Below, piece after piece: positions 26,346-35,088 of a stretch of DNA of 64,000 nucleotides (position 1 is the first letter of the stretch; each line of letters starts with the position of its first letter). This stretch comes from Planctomycetota bacterium (lineage in GTDB: Bacteria > Planctomycetota > GCA-2746535). Below the pieces are notes generated by a model. That model was not told where the DNA came from, made no database searches, and was given only the letters and a program-made list of their open reading frames with translations. A program made the position numbers and the translations under genes. The DNA lies in NCBI GenBank assembly GCA_002746535.1, contig NVWA01000026.1, positions 1 through 64,000 of the forward strand, given 5' to 3'.

Positions 26346-27359
26346 ATGTCCCAAACAATTTTGGTTACAGGTGGTGCTGGTTATATTGGAAGTCATGCCG
26401 TTCTCGAATTACTAAGTGCCGATTATGAAGTAGTTATTCTAGATAATTTCTGCAACAGCTCCAAAGAATCTTTAGACAGAGTTAAGACTCTGACAGGAAA
26501 AGAGTTTACCTTTTATGAAACGGATTTAAGGGATAGACAAGGTCTTGCTACAATTTTTAAAAATCATTCCATCGATTCAGTTATTCATTTTGCCGGTTTA
26601 AAAGCAGTTGGTGAATCCAATGAGAAACCTATAGAGTATTATGAAAATAATGTTGTTGGCAGTTTGGTTTTGTTTGATGAAATGGAAAAAGCCGGTGTTA
26701 GAAAAATTGTATTTTCGTCCTCTGCAACTGTGTATGGCGAGCCAGAAAAAAATCCAATTAGCGAAACAGCGAAATTAGGTCATACCAATCCATATGGTAG
26801 AACAAAATATATGATTGAATTTATCTTAAAAGATATTCAAAAAGCTAAAAATTGGGATATCGTAATTCTCAGGTACTTTAATCCAGTAGGTGCACATGCT
26901 TCTGGAGATATAGGCGAATCACCTAATGACGTTCCGAATAATTTATTACCATTTGTTACCCAAGCAGCTATTGGAGTAAGAGATCACGTTACCATTTTTG
27001 GTGATGATTATGATACAATTGATGGCACAGGGGTTCGGGATTATATCCATGTTGTTGATCTTGTTCTTGGGCATATTAAATCTCTTGAAAAACTCGACAA
27101 GGATAAAGGCTTATTTATTTATAATTTAGGTACAGGTTCGGGTGTTAGTGTAAAAGAAATGATTGATGCCATTCGTGAAGTATCGAAGAAAGATATAAAA
27201 GTTGTTGTCGGCCCAAGAAGAGCAGGTGATGTTGGTGAAGTTGTCGCCGATTCAACTTTAGCTGAAAAGGAACTTGGCTGGACAGCTCAATATAATTTGA
27301 AAGATATGGCTGAAAGTTCTTGGCGTTGGCAAGAGAAAAACCCCAAGGGGTATGCCTAA
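26346..27359 (+). CDS. galE: UDP-glucose 4-epimerase
   Basis: A 337-residue short-chain dehydrogenase-fold epimerase. The NAD-binding motif is GGAGYIGSHA at the N-terminus; FSSSATVYG and YGRTKYM supply the catalytic Ser/Thr and YxxxK. Later segments (RYFNPVGAH, GTGVRDYIHVVDL) are characteristic of GalE. It interconverts UDP-glucose and UDP-galactose (or the GlcNAc forms) for surface glycans. It sits between the flagellin and sulfatase genes with its own AGGAAAG ribosome site. Confidence 0.93.
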   Translation: MSQTILVTGGAGYIGSHAVLELLSADYEVVILDNFCNSSKESLDRVKTLTGKEFTFYETDLRDRQGLATIFKNHSIDSVIHFAGLKAVGESNEKPIEYYENNVVGSLVLFDEMEKAGVRKIVFSSSATVYGEPEKNPISETAKLGHTNPYGRTKYMIEFILKDIQKAKNWDIVILRYFNPVGAHASGDIGESPNDVPNNLLPFVTQAAIGVRDHVTIFGDDYDTIDGTGVRDYIHVVDLVLGHIKSLEKLDKDKGLFIYNLGTGSGVSVKEMIDAIREVSKKDIKVVVGPRRAGDVGEVVADSTLAEKELGWTAQYNLKDMAESSWRWQEKNPKGYA

Positions 27360-27406
27360 ATATCCACAAGAGGTAATTGAAAAAGTGGTTTCCGGGAATG
27401 GAAAAC

Positions 27407-27427
27407 AAGCTTTCAGCTTATTTTTTT
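27407..27427 (+). terminator. Short terminator after galE
   Basis: AAGCT-TTC-AGCTT forms a 5-bp hairpin followed by A and seven T. The stem is short but the T-run is good. It lies between galE and the sulfatase gene. Confidence 0.5.
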
Positions 27428-27443
27428 ATTAAAGAAATAAATA

Positions 27444-28769
27444 ATGAAATCAAAGCCAAATATAATTATTGTTTTAAGTGATCAATTAAGAAGACAGGCT
27501 TTAGGCTGTTATGGAAATACCGATATTTCAACTCCAAATATAGATTCTTTGGCTCAAAATGGAGTCATGTTTGAAAACTCTTGTTCGACTTATCCTATAT
27601 GTGTTCCCTTTCGATTTACATTAATGACAGGTGAGTATGCCCATACCAGAGAAATTCCTGGAATTGAATGGTGTATGTCACCTAGTGAACCAACCATGGC
27701 TGATGAATTCAATAAAAACGGTTATGAAACTATTTACATTGGGAAATGGCATTTGGCTGGCGGATCAGGTAGAGTGCTAGGAAAACCTGAAGAGGTTGGT
27801 AAAAGTCCAATTAAAAAAGCTCATCAAGGGCGCTGGAAAAAATGGCTAGGATTCGAGGTTAGAAATAGGCCCTATGATACTTATTACTTTGAGGATGATG
27901 ATCCTGAACCAATCAAACTTGAAGGCTATCAAACGGATGGTATGTTTGACCTTGGTATAACCCAAATTAAAAATACTGAGAAACCATTTTGTATGGTCAT
28001 TTCAGTCGAGCCACCACATGATCCCTATATTGCTCCTCCAAAATTTGAAGCCAAGTGGAAGAATAAAGCTATTAAATTAAGAGATAATTTTGTTTCTCCT
28101 GATGATAATAAATATGATAAATATATATCTGATTTAAGAAATTATTACGCAATGATTGAAAACTTAGATGAGAATGTAGGTAGACTTAATGAAGTATTGA
28201 AAGAAATGTCAATTGATGACAACACCATTATTGTATTTATTTCTGACCATGGAGATTTACATGGTTCACATGGGTTGCAAAGAAAACAATGGCCATACGA
28301 AGAATCAGTTGGAATACCATTTATTGTCTATGACCCTAGAACGAATGTGAATAATGTTAAAATATCAGCCCCTACAAATTCAGAAGATTTATTTCCAACA
28401 ATATTAGGTTTAGCAGATTTAAAAGTTGATCGGAAAATTTGTGGTTATAATTTTGCACCTCATATTTCGATTGGTGATACTAATGTTGAACGAAATGAAG
28501 TATTATTGGAATTCGTAGCTGAACATAGACCTAATGCTGATTTTTATTTAGAAGGCTGGAGAGCCATTCGTACTGAGAAGTTTAAATATTGTGTTAAAGG
28601 TGATAAAATAAATATGAGGCCTTGGATGTTATTTGATTTAACAGAAGACCCTTATGAGAATAATAACTTAATCGGCAAAGAAGATTATAAAGCAATACAA
28701 GATGACCTTAATCAGCGATTAATTTCATTGATAAAATTAACCGATGACTTTGTTGAAATTGTAAATTAA
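27444..28769 (+). CDS. Sulfatase, formylglycine type
   Basis: A 441-residue arylsulfatase-family protein. The N-terminal metal site is LSDQLRRQALGCYGN, the active-site motif is C53-V-P-F-R57 (core C-x-P-x-R), and a second metal segment is ISDHGDLHGSHG. C53 would be converted to formylglycine; the usual Ser or Cys at position 4 of the motif is Phe here. There is no signal peptide, so it probably acts in the cytoplasm on sulfated sugars, or on choline-sulfate-like or phosphonate substrates. No maturase is nearby. It is convergent with an esterase-like gene. Confidence 0.85.
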   Translation: MKSKPNIIIVLSDQLRRQALGCYGNTDISTPNIDSLAQNGVMFENSCSTYPICVPFRFTLMTGEYAHTREIPGIEWCMSPSEPTMADEFNKNGYETIYIGKWHLAGGSGRVLGKPEEVGKSPIKKAHQGRWKKWLGFEVRNRPYDTYYFEDDDPEPIKLEGYQTDGMFDLGITQIKNTEKPFCMVISVEPPHDPYIAPPKFEAKWKNKAIKLRDNFVSPDDNKYDKYISDLRNYYAMIENLDENVGRLNEVLKEMSIDDNTIIVFISDHGDLHGSHGLQRKQWPYEESVGIPFIVYDPRTNVNNVKISAPTNSEDLFPTILGLADLKVDRKICGYNFAPHISIGDTNVERNEVLLEFVAEHRPNADFYLEGWRAIRTEKFKYCVKGDKINMRPWMLFDLTEDPYENNNLIGKEDYKAIQDDLNQRLISLIKLTDDFVEIVN

Positions 28770-28798
28770 AAAAGGTTTGATGTCTATTTCACCTTTTT
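28769..28798. terminator. Bidirectional terminator overlapping two gene ends
   Basis: AAAAAGGT (28769-28776) pairs with ACCTTTTT (28791-28798) around a 14-base loop. The hairpin covers the sulfatase stop and the last codons of the convergent esterase-like gene. A/T runs flank both sides. Confidence 0.45.
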
Positions 28799-30745
28799 AA
28801 AAACAGAATTTATAAACTGATAGGCTTTTTTTCTGGCAAACGGTGGTATGCTATGTGGCCCTTCAAACTCGATGTATTTAAAATTATTTGAAACACCCAT
28901 TATTTTATAAAAATGTTTTAGATCTTTTGATGCCTCTCTCATGCCGCTTAGTGGAAAACAATTATCATAGGTGCCGCCAATGATGGTTAGATTTCTAGGA
29001 GCAATCAAAGCACATAAATCCTGTTGATCTGCATAACACATCATATCAGGAATATAATAATAAATACTATGACTGTCTAGAAAACTTTTTCCGCTACCTC
29101 CATAATATTCTGTAACCTGTTCTTCGCAGACAGATTTATATGTGCAGGTGCCACACACTGGTACACTTGCTACTATTCTTTGGTCTAATGCGGCTAGCAT
29201 CCATGAGTGTGTTCCGCCTTGAGAGATTCCCATGCAGGCAACTCTTTTCGTATCAACATCATTTCTTTTGAAAACTTCATCGGTACAACAAAGAATATCA
29301 TAAATTCCTTGAGCGATTAAAGATGTTTTCTCCATGATTTGTGGATGAAAATCATAAATGGCAACACGTGCATCAATGGTGACACAAATCCAACCTTTTT
29401 CTACAATCTCATGGGCATATCGATTATAATTGGCAGCCACATCACTTCCGCTTCCAGGTAAAGATAAAATGACGGGTAATTTTTTAGCCGCATTTATTGG
29501 TTTGTGAATGGTCATATTTGCCATGGTGTTTGGACTTGTTTGTACATGATATTCAAAGCGTGTATGATCTTTAAATTTATTTTCTGATATTAAATTTATA
29601 GAAATAGCTTTTGGTTTGTTCGGGATATTTAAGAGTTCTCTATATTTTTTATCTAATTTAGTTCTATTTTTTTGCCACTCACTCTTTGTTTTGATATGGG
29701 AAATATTAAAGAGTCGTTCTGGTTTAGATTTATAATGGTAGAAGTATTTATTTTCTGGCGATGATATCTTTTGAGTTCTTAATAGTTGAATAGAACTTTT
29801 AATAAAATTATTTCCATTCGCAAGACTTACGTTTTTATTTAATTTAATTTTAGATTTATTATAGAGTGTGCTAAGATTATTAATCAATATTTTTTTACCA
29901 AATAATAATGCGAAGAGATAATTCATGTCAGCTGTTTGGTTAAATTTTGGTATTAGTAAAGATTCATGCGTAAAGGTCGGTTCAATAAAGGTAGGATTAT
30001 TTATTGAGAGAGATTGTATTCTTGAATCTATTATGGCTAAAAAAATACCAAGTGTGGCCCCAAATTCTTTGCCCATTACATGTATGGGTAAGTTTTCAAT
30101 CCCAGGCGTAAGTTGAATGCCCGAAAGAATTGGTTCAAGTTCTTTTAATGCTTCTGAAAAACTATTTGAGCCTTTGATAATCCATTTTTTATTGGTAGTT
30201 GTTGATATCTCCACCAATGAATTTAATTCAGGTAAGATTACTGAAAAGCCTGCTAAAGCTAAATCGAAACCACATTCATTTAGTAAATCTGTTTGACTTT
30301 GAATACCTGTAAAACTTGGTCCTGTACTAGGTAAGCATAAGATGGGTTTAAGTGGTTTTGTGATATTTGTAGCTCTGAATTCTTGAAAGGTTGTGACTTG
30401 GATATCATTGTAATATATACCGTAAACCGTTTTCTTTATGGTGTTCTTTTTATTTGATATAGTAGTTTTGAACAACACCTTTAAGTAGGTTTTGCTTTTT
30501 TTGAAAGAAGAAGTTTTTTTAATAGTTAAAGAAAATAAATTTGCAATGCTTTCTTTTTGTTTTTCTAGATGTTTCTTTTTTGCTTCTCCTTTTAATTTTT
30601 TGAATACTTTTTCTCTATCAATAACACGTTGATCCAATAATTTTTGATAATTTTTTTCGTAATTCTCATTTTTTTCTTTGATTGCTTCGTAGTGAGGGAA
30701 TCCATATTTATCTTTTGGCGTGGCTTTTCTTGGAAATATTGTCAT
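28784..30745 (-). CDS. Two-lobed alpha/beta-hydrolase, acetylxylan-esterase-like
   Basis: A 653-residue protein with two alpha/beta-hydrolase lobes. The C-terminal lobe (about 400-653) has G-I-S-Q-G with S508, D594 in GGTYDNCFP and H631 in EGPHSIPP, a complete triad; the overall look is that of acetylxylan-esterase/dienelactone-hydrolase relatives. The N-terminal lobe (about 130-330) has the matching elbow MGKEFGAT, in which E227 replaces the Ser, so it is probably inactive. Residues 1-80 are highly charged. There is no signal peptide. Likely works on esterified carbohydrate together with the convergent sulfatase. Confidence 0.72.
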   Translation of the reverse strand: MTIFPRKATPKDKYGFPHYEAIKEKNENYEKNYQKLLDQRVIDREKVFKKLKGEAKKKHLEKQKESIANLFSLTIKKTSSFKKSKTYLKVLFKTTISNKKNTIKKTVYGIYYNDIQVTTFQEFRATNITKPLKPILCLPSTGPSFTGIQSQTDLLNECGFDLALAGFSVILPELNSLVEISTTTNKKWIIKGSNSFSEALKELEPILSGIQLTPGIENLPIHVMGKEFGATLGIFLAIIDSRIQSLSINNPTFIEPTFTHESLLIPKFNQTADMNYLFALLFGKKILINNLSTLYNKSKIKLNKNVSLANGNNFIKSSIQLLRTQKISSPENKYFYHYKSKPERLFNISHIKTKSEWQKNRTKLDKKYRELLNIPNKPKAISINLISENKFKDHTRFEYHVQTSPNTMANMTIHKPINAAKKLPVILSLPGSGSDVAANYNRYAHEIVEKGWICVTIDARVAIYDFHPQIMEKTSLIAQGIYDILCCTDEVFKRNDVDTKRVACMGISQGGTHSWMLAALDQRIVASVPVCGTCTYKSVCEEQVTEYYGGSGKSFLDSHSIYYYIPDMMCYADQQDLCALIAPRNLTIIGGTYDNCFPLSGMREASKDLKHFYKIMGVSNNFKYIEFEGPHSIPPFARKKAYQFINSVFKKVK

Positions 30746-30791
30746 CAGTATTATCCTAATAATATTGTTGGGGGGAGTATGGTAGAATGGG

Positions 30792-30821
30792 TCACCAGAT
30801 AAACTTTAAATTATCTGGTGA
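30792..30821. terminator. Hairpin downstream of gltX
   Basis: TCACCAGATAA pairs perfectly with TTATCTGGTGA (11 bp, 8-base loop) between gltX and the esterase-like gene, both on the minus strand. No T-run follows on that strand, so it may be a terminator assisted by other factors or an RNA-processing or stability element. Confidence 0.55.
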
Positions 30822-30838
30822 TTTGAAGAGTATAGACT

Positions 30839-32287
30839 TTATTTTTGATTTAAAAAGTCTTTTGCTTGTTTTAGTCTTTGAGTTACGCCGTCTTTGCCGA
30901 TGACCCAAAGTGATTCGAATAAAGGAAGTGAATATTTTTTTTCTAAAGTAGAAACTCTAACCGTCATCATATATTGTTTTGATGAAAAACCAGATTTCTC
31001 TTGAAACCCCATAATCGCTTCTTTAAGCTCTTGCTCATTGGTAACTTGTAATTTTTCAAGGTATTTTGCTAAATCTTTTAATACTTTACTGATTTCAGCA
31101 GGTTCTCTTTTGATGGCATCAAATTCTTCTTTTGAGTAAACTAAGGCTCTTTTAAAAAATGTCTCTACCCAATATTGAAAAGGATGGTCTTGATCAACTC
31201 TTTCTTGAATGATGGCCAAAATGCTCTTCAAGTAATCGGCTTGGTCTTTATCTTTTTGACAAATATAGCTTATAAACTCTTCTTGAGATCCTTCTCTCAA
31301 ATATAAGCCATTTAAATTATTCAGCTTGATGAAGTCAAAAGCAGGAGAACTAGTACCAAAATTATTAAAATCAAAAGATTTTGTAATTGTATCGATTGTG
31401 AATTTTTCTTCATCTTGAGCATGGTATCCCATTAAAGCGAAAAAATTTATCATAACATGGGGCATATAACCACAAGCTCTGAACCAAGTCAATGAAACAG
31501 GGTTTTTTCTTTTAGAGATTTTTGATTTGTTTTTATCAGCATTTCGTAGTAAAGATAAGTGTGCAAATTTAGGAATATCCCAGCCAAAGTATTGATAAAG
31601 CAAAATATGTTTTGGTGTTGATGTCATCCATTCTTCCCCTCTGATGACATGGGTGATTTTCATGAGATAGTCGTCAACAACACTTGCTAAATGGTAGGTC
31701 GGAAATCCATCACCTTTTAATATTACTTGATCATCAATTTCCTTATTTTGATAGCAGATATCTTTTTTTCTAATTTCGTCATAGAAAGAAGTTTGTGCTC
31801 CATCTGTCCGATCAATTTTCATTCTAATGACATGTGCTTCACCATTATCTATTTTAGATTTTGCTTCTTCAGAAGATAGTCGGCGACATTGTCCATCATA
31901 ACCCGTAGGTCTATTTGCAGAAGTTTGAACTTTTCTAATTTGATCCAATCGTTCTTTGGAACAAAAACATTGATAGGCATGACCTTTTTCAACTAATTCA
32001 TTGGCATATTTTTTATAAATATCTAATCGCTCTGATTGGCGATAAGGGCCATATTCGCCACCAATATCTGGACCTTCATCCCATTCCAGCCCTAACCATC
32101 TTAGTGAATCAAAAATCATATTTTCAGATTCTTTTGAACATCTCGATTGATCAGTATCTTCAATTCTTAATATGAATTTACCCCCATCTTTTTTAGCTAA
32201 ACAATAATTGAATAATGCAATATAGCCTGTTCCCACATGTGGATCACCAGTGGGAGAGGGTGCAATTCTGACACGAGTCTCTGACAT
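30839..32287 (-). CDS. gltX: Glutamyl-tRNA synthetase
   Basis: A 482-residue class I synthetase that charges tRNA-Glu. The HIGH motif region is RIAPSPTGDPHVGTGY and the KMSKS motif is SKISKR. EDTDQSRCSKES and RGEEWMTSTPKH are further family marks. Length is normal. A sigma-70-type promoter lies about 50 bases upstream (32334-32361) and a strong hairpin follows the stop. Confidence 0.95.
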   Translation of the reverse strand: MSETRVRIAPSPTGDPHVGTGYIALFNYCLAKKDGGKFILRIEDTDQSRCSKESENMIFDSLRWLGLEWDEGPDIGGEYGPYRQSERLDIYKKYANELVEKGHAYQCFCSKERLDQIRKVQTSANRPTGYDGQCRRLSSEEAKSKIDNGEAHVIRMKIDRTDGAQTSFYDEIRKKDICYQNKEIDDQVILKGDGFPTYHLASVVDDYLMKITHVIRGEEWMTSTPKHILLYQYFGWDIPKFAHLSLLRNADKNKSKISKRKNPVSLTWFRACGYMPHVMINFFALMGYHAQDEEKFTIDTITKSFDFNNFGTSSPAFDFIKLNNLNGLYLREGSQEEFISYICQKDKDQADYLKSILAIIQERVDQDHPFQYWVETFFKRALVYSKEEFDAIKREPAEISKVLKDLAKYLEKLQVTNEQELKEAIMGFQEKSGFSSKQYMMTVRVSTLEKKYSLPLFESLWVIGKDGVTQRLKQAKDFLNQK

Positions 32288-32333
32288 TTTTTAGTCCTGT
32301 TTTATTAGAATTAATTGGTAAAAACGGTGTGGG

Positions 32334-32361
32334 ATTATAGATAAGTCTCATTGATTCTCAA
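32334..32361 (-). promoter_or_regulatory. Sigma-70-type promoter of gltX
   Basis: On the minus strand TTGAGA is followed after 16 bases by a perfect TATAAT (32339-32334). It lies 47 bases before the gltX ATG at 32287. Five of six and six of six consensus matches make this one of the clearest promoters here. Confidence 0.7.
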
Positions 32362-32393
32362 TAAGAATCTAGATTGCTTGATATATGCTAAGG

Positions 32394-32951
32394 TTATTGT
32401 ATATGCGACGATAGTTTTTTAAGTTGTTCCCAGGCGGGTCTCTTCAGAGAAGGATCAGCTTTCATTTCTGATAAAGAAGGGATCGTTACGATACTAACGG
32501 TTTTATTATTTGTTACAAGCTCATCCCATGTACTTAAATCCTGATATGATTTTAGTTTGTCTTCTAGCATAAACTGTGACGTCTTTGCCCCAAGACATAA
32601 TACTACATTTGATGAAGAAGATTCTATCTCTTTCAAGATTAGGTTTTTAAGTTCCTGTTTGTTTAGTTGTTTAGATTTATTTATGCAAGTGATGTAGGTA
32701 GTTTCTATACTTTTGTTGATTGAATTTAATATTTTTGACAATGAGGTAGTCTCTTCATCTGATAGAAATGCAGAATGATTGTGATAGGCTGGGCCTTCAT
32801 GAATAATTAATAAATCGGATGTGATATTCCCAAGCGATGGAATTAATTCTATCTCATTTTTATTTTGAAATTGGGCCCCAATTTCATTGACTCCATTTAA
32901 TAAATATGCATCGAGATGCGCTAAATAATCTTGATAAACTTTTCTAGTCAT
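32394..32951 (-). CDS. Uracil-DNA-glycosylase-fold protein, catalytically degenerate
   Basis: A 185-residue protein that follows the motif order of family 4 uracil-DNA glycosylases but with altered active residues: SDLLIIHEGPAYHNHSAF (residues 45-62) for the GEAPG...GRPF loop, TYITCINKSKQ (84-95) for YITNVVKCRP, VVLCLGAKTSQFML (116-129), and TIPSLSEMK...AWEQLKK (156-179) for the HPS...W motif, where the His is lost. The iron-sulfur cysteines are absent. It is probably a non-catalytic relative. The assignment rests on motif order only. Confidence 0.5.
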   Translation of the reverse strand: MTRKVYQDYLAHLDAYLLNGVNEIGAQFQNKNEIELIPSLGNITSDLLIIHEGPAYHNHSAFLSDEETTSLSKILNSINKSIETTYITCINKSKQLNKQELKNLILKEIESSSSNVVLCLGAKTSQFMLEDKLKSYQDLSTWDELVTNNKTVSIVTIPSLSEMKADPSLKRPAWEQLKKLSSHIQ

Positions 32952-33073
32952 TAAATATTATTTTCAATTTAGAGGAAGGACTTTTTCTTTTCAAGTATAA
33001 TAGGGAATCAGTTTTGGAAAAGAGAATTTTATCGCATAAATAAAAATCTTTGATTAGATAATATTATTTTCTT

Positions 33074-34816
33074 TTATCTGAATTCTAAAGTTTGAAAAGA
33101 TATTTGAACCTCTTTATAGAGTGGGGAGATTTTCCCATAGGTTAATATTTGGCTATATATTTTTAACGCATCACCTTTTTTATCTTGCACTTCGAATAAT
33201 TTTGCTTTTGTGTAAAGTTTCTTAACCGTATCTTTTATATATTCGTTTTTATCTTTTTTTAATTTCAGACTTTTATTTTCGTTAATGATCAAATAAATTT
33301 CTTGAAGGTCATTTGACTTAGTAATAATTTTTTCGTATTGTTTAATCGCCTTTTCAGTTATTGTTTTATTTTTTAATGCGGTAACCATTAAATATAATTG
33401 ATAGGGTTTTTTGCAGTGAGGAATATATCGCGCTGTTAGGCGAGATAACTTTTTATTATCTCCAGATTTGTTTTTTTCCAATGCAATGAAAAAATAGTCA
33501 GGAATTCTGGAATAGTTTTTATTTATGATATAGGATTGAATTAATAATTCATATATTTTTGAAATTGATGGATATTGAGGAAAGTTCTTGATAAAAGATT
33601 TGATGATTGGAATGCCGGCATTTTTGTTTTCTATTGATAGGAGTAAGTCCGATTTTTGTTTTTTAGCTTCAATGGCAATCTGTGGCAATAGTTCATGGCT
33701 AGGCTCTTTTGATTTAAACAGTGTGTATAGTTTGCCCCAATCAATTTTCGATCGACTAAAAGAACTTTTTAATAATTCTTCTTGATAAATAATTTCACGC
33801 GCCTTTTTTGCTTCAGAACTATCGGAGTTGATGTCTTGAATCATTTTTGCTAAATAGATGATTTTAAAATAGGTTGATCCAACTTTGGCGAGATTCATTT
33901 TCTTTTTCTTCGCTAATTCATTTTTTTGTAAAATAAAAAAATATTCAATAATTGAGAGTAAGTTCTTTTGGATTCTTGTTTTTAGAATAAGGATAGTTTC
34001 TTGTTTTAACACTATGGGTTTGTGTGGCTCTGAAATAATAGCCTTTGCGGTTCGATCCAGCATTTTAGGGTGTGAGCGCCATATATTTCCAATTTTATTG
34101 TTGTCGGTTTTTGATAAACGCTTGAATAATTTGGAGGCACCATTCGGAGAATAGCCCACTTTAGTGACATACATTTTGCCATATGAATCGGCCTCTGTTT
34201 CTAACGCTCTTGTGTATTTTAAAGCATAGAGTATTTGTGAAATTTGAGGTAAAGTGTAAGCTGCTTTTAAACCTGAATATATTTCTTTTTGTCTGCTTTC
34301 GCGAGCATCTTTTGTATAAGTATTTTTATTATCTTTACCTGCATTATAGATGGTTGCAAATTGAAGCGCAACTGAAAACAGTGAATTTAGAATGGTGGCT
34401 TTTGTTAATTTAGTGGTCATTTTTGAGTGATGATCCTTAACTACGTGTGCAATTTCATGACCTAATAAATGAGCCATTTCATCGTCATCTAGTTTTAACT
34501 TTATCATACCTTCAGTGATAAAAATAAATCCTCCGGGTAAGGCAAATGCATTCACTGAAGGGTCTTTTAAAATATGAAATGTTATCGGTCTACTATCTGA
34601 TGTTTGTGTTAATATTCGATATCCTATTTTTCTGATTCTTTTGATTTCCTTTTCATATTTTTGATCCATAGGAGTAGCATGAAGTATTTGAATACTAAAG
34701 GCTAAACCTTTTAAGAAATCAGCACCTGGTTTGGATAATGCGGCTTGTTCTTTGGCATATAATATAATGGTTGCGCAGTAGAAAATGCTTAACATTAAAA
34801 ATATTTTAGACTTCAT
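33074..34816 (-). CDS. M48-family metalloprotease with C-terminal TPR-like region
   Basis: A 580-residue secreted protease. A signal peptide (1-21) precedes the M48 domain, with zinc motif H120-E-I-A-H124 (LLGHEIAHVVKDHH) and a downstream third-ligand helix ALETEADSYGK. Residues from about 290 to 580 are helical, Lys-rich and TPR-like. The layout resembles BepA/YfgC and Loi-type periplasmic proteases that act on outer-membrane protein assembly. It is a single gene divergent from pepA. Confidence 0.85.
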   Translation of the reverse strand: MKSKIFLMLSIFYCATIILYAKEQAALSKPGADFLKGLAFSIQILHATPMDQKYEKEIKRIRKIGYRILTQTSDSRPITFHILKDPSVNAFALPGGFIFITEGMIKLKLDDDEMAHLLGHEIAHVVKDHHSKMTTKLTKATILNSLFSVALQFATIYNAGKDNKNTYTKDARESRQKEIYSGLKAAYTLPQISQILYALKYTRALETEADSYGKMYVTKVGYSPNGASKLFKRLSKTDNNKIGNIWRSHPKMLDRTAKAIISEPHKPIVLKQETILILKTRIQKNLLSIIEYFFILQKNELAKKKKMNLAKVGSTYFKIIYLAKMIQDINSDSSEAKKAREIIYQEELLKSSFSRSKIDWGKLYTLFKSKEPSHELLPQIAIEAKKQKSDLLLSIENKNAGIPIIKSFIKNFPQYPSISKIYELLIQSYIINKNYSRIPDYFFIALEKNKSGDNKKLSRLTARYIPHCKKPYQLYLMVTALKNKTITEKAIKQYEKIITKSNDLQEIYLIINENKSLKLKKDKNEYIKDTVKKLYTKAKLFEVQDKKGDALKIYSQILTYGKISPLYKEVQISFQTLEFR

Positions 34817-35088
34817 TTACTTGTCCCACTTTAAGTATGAATCAACAGTATAATTTTAACGACTAGAACATATTCGATGACAGTATAATATGTTAAATTA
34901 AAATTTTACCTGGTTTTACTCAAATTTAGTAAATTTTTTAGTTTATAAAATCTGAATGAATGTTGTCGCGATTGCTTATTAAAGTGAATGGTGAAATTGC
35001 ACCTTTTATTAAAAATAAAAATATTCAAATTTGATTAGAATACTATAATCTTTGAGCTTTACAGAAAATCAATATTGGTAGAAAGGGA

